From Klenkia sesuvii (GTDB lineage Bacteria; Actinomycetota; Actinomycetes; Mycobacteriales; Geodermatophilaceae), in contig NZ_JBAPLU010000008.1 of assembly GCF_037083825.1 (NCBI RefSeq), positions 1-64,000 of the forward strand: a DNA stretch of 64,000 bases. Reading direction: 5' to 3'. Below the pieces are notes generated by a model. That model was given only the letters and a program-made list of their open reading frames with translations, had not been told where the DNA came from and did no database searches. Positions 15,790-24,885 of this stretch are shown piece by piece. Position 1 is the stretch's first letter; each line of letters begins with the position of its first letter. A program made the position numbers and the translations under genes.

Positions 15790-17232
15790 TCAGCGCTTGA
15801 GCTTGGCCGCGTTCGCCTCGAGGTCCTCGAGCCCACCGCACATGAAGAAGGCCTGCTCGGGGACGTGGTCGTACTCGCCCTCGGTCAGGGCCTTGAACGC
15901 CTGCAGGGTCTCGGCCAGCGGCACGAACGAGCCGGGCTGACCGGTGAAGGCCTCGGCCACGAACATGTTCTGGGACAGGAAGCGCTCGATGCGACGGGCC
16001 CGGTTCACCGTGACCTTGTCCTCCTCACCGAGCTCGTCGATGCCGAGGATGGCGATGATGTCCTGCAGCTCCTGGTAGCGCTGCAGGATCCGCTTGACCT
16101 CCGACGCGATGTCGTAGTGCTCCTGGCCCACGTACTGCGCGTCGAGGATCCGGCTGGTGGAGTCCAGCGGGTCCACGGCTGGGTAGATGCCCTTCTCCGA
16201 GATGGGCCGCGACAGGTTCGTCGTGGCGTCCAGGTGGGCGAACGTGGTGTGCGGCGCCGGGTCGGTGATGTCGTCGGCAGGCACGTAGATGGCCTGCAGC
16301 GAGGTGATGGACCGACCCCGGGTCGAGGTGATCCGCTCCTGCAGCTCGCCCATCTCGTCGGCCAGGGTCGGCTGGTACCCCACGGCGGAGGGCATGCGGC
16401 CCAGCAGCGTGGAGACCTCGGACCCGGCCTGGGTGAACCGGAAGATGTTGTCGATGAAGAGGAGGACGTCCTGGTCCTTCTCGTCGCGGAAGTACTCCGC
16501 CATCGTCAGCGCCGACAGGGCGACGCGCAGGCGGGTGCCCGGCGGCTCGTCCATCTGGCCGAACACCAGCGCGGTCGAGTTGATGACGCCGGACTCGGTC
16601 ATCTCGGTGATGAGGTCGTTGCCCTCACGGGTGCGCTCGCCGACGCCGGCGAACACCGACACGCCACCGAACTCCTGCGCGACGCGACGGATCATCTCCT
16701 GGATGAGGACCGTCTTGCCGACGCCGGCACCGCCGAACAGACCGATCTTCCCGCCCTTGATGTAGGGGGTCAGCAGGTCGATGACCTTGATGCCGGTCTC
16801 CAGCATCTCGGTGCGGCCCTCGAGCTGGTCGAACTTCGGCGCCTTGCGGTGGATGGTCCACCGCTCACCGCCGTCGCCGTGGCCCGGCTCGTCGAGGCAC
16901 TCGCCGAGGGCGTTGAAGACGTGCCCGGTCACCTGGTCGCCGACCGGCACCGAGATGGCCGAGCCGGTGTCGCGGACCTCGGCACCGCGGACCAGGCCGT
17001 CGGTGGGCTGCATCGAGATGGTGCGGACCACGTTGTCGCCGAGGTGCTGGGCGACCTCGAGGGTCAGGGTCTTGCCCAGGTCGGCGAGGGTGACGTCGAC
17101 GTGGAGGGCGTTGAACAGCTCGGGCATCGAGTCACGGGGGAACTCGACGTCCACGACCGGGCCGGTGACCCGGACGACGCGGCCGGAGCCGGTGGTCTCG
17201 CTCGTGCTCGGACGGTCCTCGGTGAGGGTCAT
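15790..17232 (-). CDS. atpD: ATP synthase F1 beta subunit
   Basis: This is the catalytic subunit of F1. The 480-residue protein has the Walker A 'GGAGVGKTVLIQEM', the catalytic loop 'GERTREGNDL', Walker B 'DVLLFIDNIFRFTQAG', and 'ALSALTMAEYFRD'. The N-terminal barrel opens 'GRVVRVTGPVVDVEFP'. It lies 38 bases after atpG, in the same transcript. All catalytic residues expected of an active beta subunit are visible. Confidence 0.98.
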   Translation of the reverse strand: MTLTEDRPSTSETTGSGRVVRVTGPVVDVEFPRDSMPELFNALHVDVTLADLGKTLTLEVAQHLGDNVVRTISMQPTDGLVRGAEVRDTGSAISVPVGDQVTGHVFNALGECLDEPGHGDGGERWTIHRKAPKFDQLEGRTEMLETGIKVIDLLTPYIKGGKIGLFGGAGVGKTVLIQEMIRRVAQEFGGVSVFAGVGERTREGNDLITEMTESGVINSTALVFGQMDEPPGTRLRVALSALTMAEYFRDEKDQDVLLFIDNIFRFTQAGSEVSTLLGRMPSAVGYQPTLADEMGELQERITSTRGRSITSLQAIYVPADDITDPAPHTTFAHLDATTNLSRPISEKGIYPAVDPLDSTSRILDAQYVGQEHYDIASEVKRILQRYQELQDIIAILGIDELGEEDKVTVNRARRIERFLSQNMFVAEAFTGQPGSFVPLAETLQAFKALTEGEYDHVPEQAFFMCGGLEDLEANAAKLKR

Positions 17233-17270
17233 CGCTGGTTCTCCTGGCTGGTGTGGGACGAGTGCACGGT

Positions 17271-18233
17271 TCAGATGTCCGAGCCGCTGGACACGAGGGC
17301 GGCGGCGCCGCCGACGATCTCGCTGATCTCCTGGGTGATGCCCGCCTGGCGGGCGGCGTTGGCCTGCCGAGACAGGTTCTTCGCCAGCTCCTCGGCGTTG
17401 TCCGAGGCCGACTTCATGGCCCGGCGACGGGACGCCGACTCCGAGGCGGCCGACTCGAGCATCGCGGCGTAGATGCGGGTGCTGATGTACTTCGGCAGCA
17501 GCGCGTCGAGCAGCGACTCGGCGGAGGGCTCGAACTCGTACGAGGTCGGGACGTCCGAGGACTTCTGGCCCGCGGCCGCCTCGTCGCGCTCGTGCTCGAA
17601 CTCCTCCACCTCCTCGACCTCCAGCGGTGCCATCCGCTTGGCGACGGGCACCTGGGAGAGCAGGGAGCGGAACTCGGTGTAGACGATGTGCAGCTCGTCG
17701 ACCCCCTCGACGCCGTCGGCGTTGCCCCGGTCGTCGTCCTCACCGGCGGTGAAGGCGTCGATCAGGGTGCTGCCGACCGCCTGCGCGTCGGAGTAGGCGG
17801 GCTGCTCGGAGAAGCCGGTCCAGGTCTGCTCGACCGGGCGGTCGCGGAACCGGTAGTACGTCTCGCCCTTGCGGCCGACGACGTAGACGACCGGGTCCTT
17901 GCCCTCGCTGCGGAGCAGGGCGAGCAGCTCCTCGGTGCGCCGCAGCACGTTGACGTTGTAGGAACCGGCGAAGCCGCGGTCGGAGGTGATGACCAGGACC
18001 GCTACCCGACCGGGCTTCTCGCGCTCGGTGAGCAGCGGGTGGTCCAGGCTCGCCGAGGACGCCAGGGCCGAGAGCACCTTGGTGATCTCGCGGGCGTAGG
18101 GCTTGGAGGCCTCGACCCGGTTCTGGGCGCGCACGATGCGTGCACCGGCGATCAGCTCCTGGGCCGAGAAGATCTTCTTCGTCGACCGGGTGGAGCGGAT
18201 GCGGCGCCGCAGTTCGCGGAGCGATGCGGCCAT
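17271..18233 (-). CDS. atpG: ATP synthase F1 gamma subunit
   Basis: This is the rotor stalk subunit, 320 residues. The N-terminal coiled coil 'LRELRRRIRSTRSTKKIF' and the C-terminal 'RQANAARQAGITQEISEIVGGAAAL' form the antiparallel shaft. The central Rossmann-like part includes 'VLVITSDRGFAGSYNVNVLR'. An acidic insert of about 25 residues near 'VEEVEEFEHERDE' lengthens the globular domain relative to the E. coli protein; related gamma loops are typical of actinomycetes. It starts one base after the atpA stop. Confidence 0.97.
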   Translation of the reverse strand: MAASLRELRRRIRSTRSTKKIFSAQELIAGARIVRAQNRVEASKPYAREITKVLSALASSASLDHPLLTEREKPGRVAVLVITSDRGFAGSYNVNVLRRTEELLALLRSEGKDPVVYVVGRKGETYYRFRDRPVEQTWTGFSEQPAYSDAQAVGSTLIDAFTAGEDDDRGNADGVEGVDELHIVYTEFRSLLSQVPVAKRMAPLEVEEVEEFEHERDEAAAGQKSSDVPTSYEFEPSAESLLDALLPKYISTRIYAAMLESAASESASRRRAMKSASDNAEELAKNLSRQANAARQAGITQEISEIVGGAAALVSSGSDI

Positions 18234-18234
18234 C

Positions 18235-19872
18235 TCAGGCCTTCTTCTTGACCTGGACGCGCTCCTGGCCGCGCTCGGACGCGTCCATGGCCTCGACCTC
18301 GGGCTCGTTCACCTTCAGCGACTCGCCGTCGCCGGTGGTGAACTGGCCGTAGAAGGCGTCGACGGCCTTCTCGAGCTTGGCCACCGTGTCGTCCTCGAGC
18401 TTGAGCGAGGTGCGGATGTCCTCGAGCGCGCCCGAGTCACCGCGGGACAGGTAGTCCAGGAACTCGCCCTCGAAGCGGCGCACGTCGGCGACCGGGACGA
18501 CGTCGAGCTTGCCCCGGGTGCCCAGCCACAGGGACACGACTTCGCGCTCCAGGGAGAACGGCGCGTACTGGCCCTGCTTGAGCAGCTCGACCAGGCGCTG
18601 CCCGCGCTCGAGGGTGGCGCGCGACGAGGCGTCCAGGTCCGAGGAGAAGGAGGCGAAGGCCTCCAGCTCGCGGAACTGGGCCAGGTCCAGGCGCAGGCGG
18701 CCGGCGACCGCCTTCATCGCCTTCGTCTGGGCCGAGCCACCGACGCGGGACACCGAGATGCCGACGTTGATGGCCGGACGCACCCCGGAGTTGAACAGGT
18801 TCGACTCGAGGAAGATCTGGCCGTCGGTGATCGAGATGACGTTGGTCGGGATGTAGGCCGACACGTCGTTGCCCTTGGTCTCGATGATCGGCAGGCCCGT
18901 CTGGGACCCGGCGCCGAGCTCGTCGGACAGCTTCGCGCAGCGCTCGAGCAGGCGGGAGTGCAAGTAGAAGACGTCACCGGGGTAGGCCTCGCGGCCCGGC
19001 GGGCGGCGCAGCAGCAGGGAGACCGCACGGTAGGCCTCGGCCTGCTTGGAGAGGTCGTCGAACACGATCAGGACGTGCTTGCCCTCGTACATCCAGTGCT
19101 GGCCGATGGCCGAGCCGGTGTAGGGGGCGATGTACTTGTAGCCGGCCGAGTCCGACGCGGGGGCGGCGACGATGGTGGTGTACTCCATCGCCCCGGCGTC
19201 CTCCAGCGCGGCCTTGACGCCGGCGATGGTGGAGCCCTTCTGGCCGACGGCGACATAGATGCAGCGCACCTGCTGCTGCGGGTCACCGGTGGCCCAGGCG
19301 GCCTTCTGGTTGATGATCGTGTCGATCGCGATCGCGGTCTTGCCGGTCTGGCGGTCGCCGATGATGAGCTGGCGCTGGCCGCGGCCGATCGGGGTCATGG
19401 CGTCGATGGCCTTGATCCCGGTGGCCAGCGGCTCGCCGACCGACTGGCGCTGGACGACCGAGGGCGCCTGCAGCTCCAGGGCGCGGCGCTCGGTGGTCTC
19501 GATGTCGCCACCGCCGTCGATGGGGGCACCCAGCGGGTCCACCACCCGGCCGAGGAAGCCGTCGCCGACCGGCACCGAGAGCACCTGGCCGGTGCGGCGG
19601 ACCGTCTGGCCCTCCTCGATGGCGGCGAAGTCACCCATGACCACGACACCGACCTCGCGCACGTCGAGGTTCAGCGCCAGGCCGCGCACGCCGCCCTCGA
19701 ACTCCAGGAGCTCGTTGGTCATGACCGAGGGCAGACCCTCGACGCGCGCGATGCCGTCGCCGGCCTCGGTGACGATGCCGACCTCCTCGCGGGAGACGTC
19801 GGTGTCGTACTCGCTGACGTAGTTCTGGATGGCACTGCGGATCTCGTCCGCGGAGATCGTGAGCTCGGCCAT
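18235..19872 (-). CDS. atpA: ATP synthase F1 alpha subunit
   Basis: This is the regulatory, non-catalytic nucleotide-binding subunit, 545 residues. Walker A is 'GDRQTGKTAIAIDTII'. Other landmarks are 'EFEGGVRGLALNLD', 'VDPLGAPIDGGGDI', 'VLIVFDDLSKQAEAYR', and 'ISITDGQIFLESNLFN'. The C-terminal extension after 'LKLEDDTVAKLEKAVDAF' is rich in Glu and Lys and ends 'RVQVKKKA'. A C-terminal extension of alpha is a known feature of mycobacterial ATP synthase, where it helps suppress ATP hydrolysis; whether this one does so is inference. Confidence 0.98.
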   Translation of the reverse strand: MAELTISADEIRSAIQNYVSEYDTDVSREEVGIVTEAGDGIARVEGLPSVMTNELLEFEGGVRGLALNLDVREVGVVVMGDFAAIEEGQTVRRTGQVLSVPVGDGFLGRVVDPLGAPIDGGGDIETTERRALELQAPSVVQRQSVGEPLATGIKAIDAMTPIGRGQRQLIIGDRQTGKTAIAIDTIINQKAAWATGDPQQQVRCIYVAVGQKGSTIAGVKAALEDAGAMEYTTIVAAPASDSAGYKYIAPYTGSAIGQHWMYEGKHVLIVFDDLSKQAEAYRAVSLLLRRPPGREAYPGDVFYLHSRLLERCAKLSDELGAGSQTGLPIIETKGNDVSAYIPTNVISITDGQIFLESNLFNSGVRPAINVGISVSRVGGSAQTKAMKAVAGRLRLDLAQFRELEAFASFSSDLDASSRATLERGQRLVELLKQGQYAPFSLEREVVSLWLGTRGKLDVVPVADVRRFEGEFLDYLSRGDSGALEDIRTSLKLEDDTVAKLEKAVDAFYGQFTTGDGESLKVNEPEVEAMDASERGQERVQVKKKA

Positions 19873-19957
19873 GGCCCGGGTGTCCTCTTCCCTGCTCAGG
19901 TGCTGTCTGGGGTGGTGCTGGGGTGTTCGGGTCAGCCGACCGGGTCGGCCGGCCGGC

Positions 19958-20791
19958 TCAGCCGGCGAAGCGGCGACCGGCTGCTGCCAACCGGTTCGCG
20001 ATGCTGCCGTCGACGATCTCGTCGCCGACCCGGATGACCAGGCCCCCGACGATGCCGGGGTCCACCTGGACCTGCAGGCCGATGGTGCGCCCGTAGGTCC
20101 GCTCGAGGATCCCGGTGAGCCGGCGGCGCTGCTCGTCGGTCAGCTCCACCGCGCTCGTCACGTGGGCGACCGACTGGCCACGCCGGGCGGAGGCGGCCTC
20201 CGAGATGCGCTCGACGGCGTTGGCCGCGTTGTGCACGTGCTGGCTGGTCAGTGCGTTGCGCACCAGCCGCTCGGTGACCGGCGAGACCTTCCCGGCCAGC
20301 AGCCGGTCCAGCAGCGCCGTCTTCCCCGCGCGGTCGGCGGCCGGGTCACCGAGCAGCCGGGCCAGGGCGGGGTCGCCCTCGATGATCCGGCTGAACCGGA
20401 ACAGCTCGTCCTCCACCGCGTCGAGCTCGCCCCGGGCCTGCGCCGCGTCGAGCGCGGCGTCGGTGGCCAGGGTCTCGGCGGCCTCGACCAGGTCGAGCGG
20501 GCGCGACCAGCGCTGGCGGGCCACGGTCTGCACGACGTCGAGCGCGCCGTCGCCGACCTTGCCGGCCAGCAGCCGGCCGGCCAGCCCGGCCCGGTCGTCG
20601 GGGCGCACCGACGCGTCGGCCAGGGCCCGCCGGAGCGAGACCTGCCCGTCGAGCAGGGTCGCCACGGCGAACAGGTCGTCGGCCAGACCCAGCAGGGCCT
20701 GGCCGTCGGCCCGGGCGCCCGAGGGCGCCCCGGTCTGCTGACCCAGGCGCCCGCGCGAGGCGGCGAGCGCCTCCCGGCTGGCGGCCTGCAT
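19958..20791 (-). CDS. atpH: ATP synthase F1 delta subunit
   Basis: Delta joins F1 to the peripheral stalk. The 277-residue protein is longer than the roughly 180-residue enterobacterial one, as is usual in actinomycetes. C-terminal landmarks are 'VTSAVELTDEQRRRLTGILE' and 'GIVGGLVIRVGDEIVDGSI'. Its start overlaps the atpF stop by one base (TGATG). Unlike in mycobacteria, where a b-delta fusion exists, b and delta are separate here. The gap to atpA is 85 bases. Confidence 0.94.
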   Translation of the reverse strand: MQAASREALAASRGRLGQQTGAPSGARADGQALLGLADDLFAVATLLDGQVSLRRALADASVRPDDRAGLAGRLLAGKVGDGALDVVQTVARQRWSRPLDLVEAAETLATDAALDAAQARGELDAVEDELFRFSRIIEGDPALARLLGDPAADRAGKTALLDRLLAGKVSPVTERLVRNALTSQHVHNAANAVERISEAASARRGQSVAHVTSAVELTDEQRRRLTGILERTYGRTIGLQVQVDPGIVGGLVIRVGDEIVDGSIANRLAAAGRRFAG

Positions 20792-21384
20792 CAGCGGTCG
20801 CCCTGCGGGGAGTACACCGAGCTGCCACCGGCCGAGCCGGTCGCGGTCGACGCCGACATCTGGTCCAGCTCGTCCAGGAAGCGGTCGACGGTTCCGCGGC
20901 GCCGCGCGTCGTCCTCCAAGGACTCCCCGACCACGCGACCGGCGAGGGTGACGGCCATGGAGCCGATCTGCCCGCGCAGCTCGTTGACCACCTGCTGGCG
21001 GGAGGCAGCGAGCTGCTCCTCGCCGCGGGCGACGATGCGGGCGGACTCCTCCTGGGCCTGGGTGCGCAGCTCCTCGAGGATCTGCTGGCCCTCGGCCCGG
21101 GCGGCGTCGCGGATCTGCGCGGCCTCGGTGCGGGCCTCGGCCAGCTGCGCGCGGTACTGCTCCAGCGCGGCCTTGGCCTCGGCCTGGGCGGCCTCCGCCC
21201 GCTCGATGCCGCCCTCGATCGCGCTGCGCCGCTCCTGGAACGTCTTCTCGATCATCGGGAAGACGAACTTCACGACGACGAACGCCAGGATCGCGAACGT
21301 GATGAGGCCGACGATGATCTCGCCGACGGGGGGCAGAAGCGGGTTCTGCTCACCTTCTGCAGCGAAGACGTGCACGGAGGTCAC
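20791..21384 (-). CDS. atpF: ATP synthase Fo b subunit
   Basis: This is the peripheral stalk subunit, 197 residues. One N-terminal membrane helix ('PPVGEIIVGLITFAILAFVVVKFVF') is followed by a long Ala/Glu/Gln/Arg coiled coil ('RAEAAQAEAKAALEQYRAQL') and the short C-terminal 'VITLAGRVVGES'-like region ('VTLAGRVVGESLEDDARR'), which contacts delta. It is separated by 34 bases from atpE. Confidence 0.96.
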   Translation of the reverse strand: MTSVHVFAAEGEQNPLLPPVGEIIVGLITFAILAFVVVKFVFPMIEKTFQERRSAIEGGIERAEAAQAEAKAALEQYRAQLAEARTEAAQIRDAARAEGQQILEELRTQAQEESARIVARGEEQLAASRQQVVNELRGQIGSMAVTLAGRVVGESLEDDARRRGTVDRFLDELDQMSASTATGSAGGSSVYSPQGDR

Positions 21385-21418
21385 CTCCTGAAGGTCTCGG
21401 TGCCCGGGTCAGCCGGGA

Positions 21419-21655
21419 TCAGGGCTGGCCGGCGCCGAAGATGAAGGGGACGACCAGGCCGATGAGCGCGAGCGCCTCGGACAGGGCGGCGCCGAGGAAG
21501 GCGTAGGTACGGGTCAGACCGGCCGACTCGGGCTGGCGGGCGGTCGCCTGGATGTAGGCGGCCCACACGATGCCCACACCGATGCCGGGGCCGATGGCGG
21601 CGAGGCCGTAGCCGACCGAGCCGATGCTGCCGTAGATCTCGGCGAGAACGTCCAT
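21419..21655 (-). CDS. atpE: ATP synthase Fo c subunit
   Basis: This is the proteolipid of the rotor ring. It has 78 residues in two membrane helices joined by the polar loop 'ARQPE'. The proton-binding carboxylate is Glu60 in 'ALSEALALIG'. The first helix carries the Gly-rich packing motif 'GIGVGIVWAAYIQATAR'. Glu and not Asp at this site is the normal actinobacterial form, and equals the bedaquiline-site glutamate of mycobacteria. No sodium-binding signature is seen, so proton coupling is expected. Confidence 0.97.
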   Translation of the reverse strand: MDVLAEIYGSIGSVGYGLAAIGPGIGVGIVWAAYIQATARQPESAGLTRTYAFLGAALSEALALIGLVVPFIFGAGQP

Positions 21656-21750
21656 TGCGGGGTGTTCCTCCTGTGTCGGTCACCCGGGGTGGTCCCGGGT
21701 GGCTGGCGGGGTGGTGCGTCTGGGGGGTGAAGCAGGGGCCGAGCAGGTGC

Positions 21751-22584
21751 TCAGTGCCCCTCTTCGACGGCTCCGTTGAGGTAGGTGGCGGTGAGCACGG
21801 TGAAGACGTAGGCCTGCAGCACGATCACCAGCACCTCGAAGAAGGTCATGAACAGCGCCATGAGGAAGGAGAACGGCGCGAACACGAACGAGAAGTTCTC
21901 GCCGATCTTGCCCAGCAGGTACACCGTGCCGAGCGAGAACACCACCAGCAGCATGTGTCCGGCGAACAAGTTGGCGAAGAGCCGGACGGCCAGGGTGAAC
22001 GGCCGGATGATGAACACCTGGAGCAGCTCGATCGGCGTGACCAGCACGAGGAACGGGATCGGGACGCCCGGCGGGACGGCGACCTCCTTGAGGTAGCCCC
22101 CCAGCCCCTTGTTCTTGATCGCGACCGCGTTGTACAGGATGTAGACCAGGATCGCCAGCACCAGCGGGTAGGCGAACTTGCTCATCGGCGAGATCTGGAA
22201 GAACGGCACGATGCTCATCGCGTTGTTGGCGATGATGAAGAAGAACAGCGCGCCCAGGAACGGGACGAACGGCTTGTACTTGGGGCCGATGACGTCGCGG
22301 GCGATGTTGTCCCGGACGAGGGAGTAGCTGCCCTCGAGCAGGAACTGCGACTTGCGCGGCACCACGGTCATGCGGCGGCTGGCCAGCACCAGGAAAGCCA
22401 GGATGGCTGCGGTGGCGATCCAGGAGATCACCGTGATGCGGGTGATCGTGAAGTCGATCCCGAAGATCGAGAACTCGGCCAGCGCCGGCGGGTAGAACTC
22501 GGCGATGGTCGGCGAGACGAAGCCGCCGCCGGGGTCGCTCTCGACCGCGAGCACGCTGGCGAGCGCGGAGGCGCTGGAGGTCAC
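21751..22584 (-). CDS. atpB: ATP synthase Fo a subunit
   Basis: This is the stator subunit forming the proton half-channels, 277 residues with about six membrane helices. The essential arginine lies in 'LAVRLFANLFAGHMLLVV', the family hallmark. Upstream sections include 'EFYPPALAEFSIFGIDFT' and 'KYKPFVPFLGALFFFIIANN'. The start overlaps the stop of the atpZ-like gene (ATGA), tying it to the cluster. It is followed after 95 bases by atpE. Confidence 0.97.
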   Translation of the reverse strand: MTSSASALASVLAVESDPGGGFVSPTIAEFYPPALAEFSIFGIDFTITRITVISWIATAAILAFLVLASRRMTVVPRKSQFLLEGSYSLVRDNIARDVIGPKYKPFVPFLGALFFFIIANNAMSIVPFFQISPMSKFAYPLVLAILVYILYNAVAIKNKGLGGYLKEVAVPPGVPIPFLVLVTPIELLQVFIIRPFTLAVRLFANLFAGHMLLVVFSLGTVYLLGKIGENFSFVFAPFSFLMALFMTFFEVLVIVLQAYVFTVLTATYLNGAVEEGH

Positions 22585-22964
22585 CGGTGTCCCTTCTGCG
22601 TCATCTGCTGCGCCCGTGGCCGGCTCCGTCGTCCGCCCGGGGTCCTGCGGTAGGTCGTGTAGCTCGTCGAGCTGATCTTGCTGTAGCTGGTGGAGCTGAT
22701 GGACACGGGCTGGTCATCGGCCCTGCCGTACTTGACGACCACCAGGTAGATGGCCAGACCGAGTCCGAGGAGCATGCCCAGCACGACGAACAAGCGGGTG
22801 TCCAGCCACCGGTCCAGCAGCCACCCGGCCCCGCCCCAGACGATCATCCCGGACAGCAGGGTCCCGGTGATCCCCCACCCGACGTCGGCACCGCTGCGGT
22901 GCGTCTGCGCGGACGGGGAGGGGTCAGGGCGGCGGCCACCGTTCTGCGGGGAGGCGCTGTCCAT
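22581..22964 (-). CDS. AtpZ/AtpI-like two-helix membrane protein
   Basis: This 127-residue protein lies directly before atpB with a 4-nt overlap. The core 'GADVGWGITGTLLSGMIVWGGAGWLLDRW' and 'LFVVLGMLLGLGLAIYLVVVKYG' gives two membrane helices in the AtpZ/AtpI pattern; such proteins assist c-ring assembly or carry Mg/Ca. The N-terminus is hydrophilic and disordered-looking. The C-terminal tail is Ser/Thr/Tyr- and Arg-rich ('ISSTSYSKISSTSYTTYRR'), with a short internal repeat (SSTSY twice). Confidence 0.8.
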   Translation of the reverse strand: MDSASPQNGGRRPDPSPSAQTHRSGADVGWGITGTLLSGMIVWGGAGWLLDRWLDTRLFVVLGMLLGLGLAIYLVVVKYGRADDQPVSISSTSYSKISSTSYTTYRRTPGGRRSRPRAQQMTQKGHR

Positions 22965-22978
22965 CGCAGCGGACACTA

Positions 22979-23485
22979 TCAGCCGCCTGTGCGGCCCTGT
23001 CCGGGGTCTTCTACGGGCTGTCGCAGAACGCCCTGATCGGGTGATGCCGCAGGTGGGGCGGGCGGGGTCGTGTAGTAGAGCTGCCGGGTCCAGACCCAGC
23101 GGGCCTGCACCCCGCTCCACAGCAGCGCACCGGCGACGACCGCCCACGCGGTGGCCGTGCGGTCGGGCACGCCGTCGGCGGGCAGCGCCTGCAGCAGGGC
23201 GAAGAAGCCGAGGACCTTGACCATGAACGCACCCAGCGCGGCCGGCAGCGTGAACGAGTCGTCGATCTTGCCGGCCCAGGCGATGGCGTAGCCCGACAGG
23301 CAGAAGAACGCGGCGGTGATGGCCGCCCCGAGCACCACGCCCAGGGCCTCGGGCCACCCGACCAGCAGCCCGACCACGGGCACGGCCACCGCCGCCAGCG
23401 CCCCGGTCACCACGGCGCCCACCCGCAGGAAGGACAGGTCCCACGGGCCGGCTGCACTGCGCGGGCCGGCTGCGGGTCGGGTCAT
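22979..23485 (-). CDS. ATP synthase I-like (AtpI) membrane protein
   Basis: This 168-residue membrane protein has four predicted helices: 'VGAVVTGALAAVAVPVVGLLVGW', 'ALGVVLGAAITAAFFCLSGYAIAW', 'ALGAFMVKVLGFFALLQAL' and 'ATAWAVVAGALLWSGVQARWVW'. It occupies the position of the mycobacterial atpI gene between wecA and atpB. The ATG at 23485 overlaps the wecA stop. A role in ATP synthase assembly is likely from position and topology, not from a recognisable motif. The C-terminus is Pro/Gln-rich. Confidence 0.75.
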   Translation of the reverse strand: MTRPAAGPRSAAGPWDLSFLRVGAVVTGALAAVAVPVVGLLVGWPEALGVVLGAAITAAFFCLSGYAIAWAGKIDDSFTLPAALGAFMVKVLGFFALLQALPADGVPDRTATAWAVVAGALLWSGVQARWVWTRQLYYTTPPAPPAASPDQGVLRQPVEDPGQGRTGG

Positions 23486-24741
23486 CGAGGCGCTCCGGTG
23501 GGGTCGGGGGTGCGACCGGTGGGTCGCGTTCCTGACCGTGACGGTACGGCGCCTCTCCCCCGGGCGCGGCCGGGCCGCCGACCCCACCACCGGGCCGACC
23601 GTGCGGCCCGGTGCTCGGACTCCGCCACCGAGGCGGCCGTGCGGTCGGGACGGCGGGCCCGGGGGCCCAGGACGACGACCACCCCGACCACCAGCAGCGC
23701 ACCGATCACGACCAGCACCTCCGCCGTCCCGCCGGAGATGGACAGCGCGATGACGCCGAAGCTGAGGAGGGCGGCCCAGAAGTACATGATCAGCACGGCG
23801 CGGCGGTGCGAGTGACCGATCGAGAGCAGCCGGTGGTGCAGGTGCATCTTGTCCGGGCTGAAGGGTGACTGGCCCTTGCGGGTGCGCCGCACGACGGCCA
23901 GCACCAGGTCGGTGAACGGGATGAACAGCACCGCGAGGGGGACCAGCAGCGGCAGCGCCAGCGGCAGCACGCTGGCGGCGGAGTCGAAGCTCTGGGTGTC
24001 CACCCGGCCGGTGGCCGACACGGCGGCGGCCGACAGCATGAGCCCGACCAGCATCGAGCCGCTGTCGCCCATGAAGATGCGGGCTGGTGAGAAGTTGTGC
24101 GGCAGGAAGCCCAGGCACGCCCCGGCGAGCACCGCCGTGATGAGCGCCGGGGCCGACGCGGTGTCGTCGTAGCCGACCAGGCCCAGGTTGTAGCTGTAGG
24201 CGAAGAGCGCGACCGCGGCGATCGCCGAGACGCCGGCGGCCAGGCCGTCGAGGCCGTCGATGAAGTTCAACGCGTTGACCACGAGGACGGTGGTGAGGAT
24301 GGTCAGCGGCACCCCGGCGTCGCCCAGCGACAGCGTGCCGATGTCGGCGACGGGGAGGAAGACGAACATGAACTGCACGCCGAGCAGCACCATGACCCCG
24401 GCGCATGCGATCTGGCCGGTCAGCTTGGTGAGCGCGTCGATCTCGAAGCGGTCGTCCAGCACGCCCAGCAGGCAGATCAACCCGCCGGCCACCAGCACGG
24501 CGTAGGTCTGGCTGTCCTCGAAGGTGCGCTGCAGCGCGGGCAGCCGACTGGCGACCAGCACCGCGGCCGCCACCCCGGCGTACATGGCCACGCCGCCGCC
24601 GCGGGGGGTGGGGATGACGTGCACGTCGCGCTCGCGCACGGCCGACATGACCCGGAACCGCATCGCCAGCACCCGCACCACGGGGGTGGTCAGGTAGGTG
24701 ACCAGCGCCGCGGTGAGGCAGACGACGATGTACTCGCGCAC
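23482..24741 (-). CDS. wecA: Undecaprenyl-phosphate GlcNAc-1-phosphate transferase (WecA/Rfe type)
   Basis: This polytopic membrane transferase, 419 residues, moves GlcNAc-1-P to the lipid carrier at the start of arabinogalactan-like or teichuronic polymer synthesis. Motifs are 'IPTPRGGGVAMY', 'LLGVLDDRFEIDALTKLTGQI' (catalytic Asp pair), 'NALNFIDGLDGLAAG' (catalytic Asp), and 'PDKMHLHHRLLSIGHSHRRAV'. The C-terminal 60 residues are a soluble basic tail with low complexity. The position before the atp cluster matches rfe in mycobacteria. Confidence 0.93.
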   Translation of the reverse strand: MREYIVVCLTAALVTYLTTPVVRVLAMRFRVMSAVRERDVHVIPTPRGGGVAMYAGVAAAVLVASRLPALQRTFEDSQTYAVLVAGGLICLLGVLDDRFEIDALTKLTGQIACAGVMVLLGVQFMFVFLPVADIGTLSLGDAGVPLTILTTVLVVNALNFIDGLDGLAAGVSAIAAVALFAYSYNLGLVGYDDTASAPALITAVLAGACLGFLPHNFSPARIFMGDSGSMLVGLMLSAAAVSATGRVDTQSFDSAASVLPLALPLLVPLAVLFIPFTDLVLAVVRRTRKGQSPFSPDKMHLHHRLLSIGHSHRRAVLIMYFWAALLSFGVIALSISGGTAEVLVVIGALLVVGVVVVLGPRARRPDRTAASVAESEHRAARSARWWGRRPGRARGRGAVPSRSGTRPTGRTPDPTGAPR

Positions 24742-24885
24742 GGGCGGTCAGGCTCCTGGGTCGGGGAGGCCCACGGTATCCCGCCGACCGGTCCGGGCCG
24801 CCTCGCCGCGACGACCACGGAGCCCAGGACGCCGGGGCGCGGCGTGTCGCGCGCACAGGTCCGTGGTCAACGGGTCGGTGACGGT

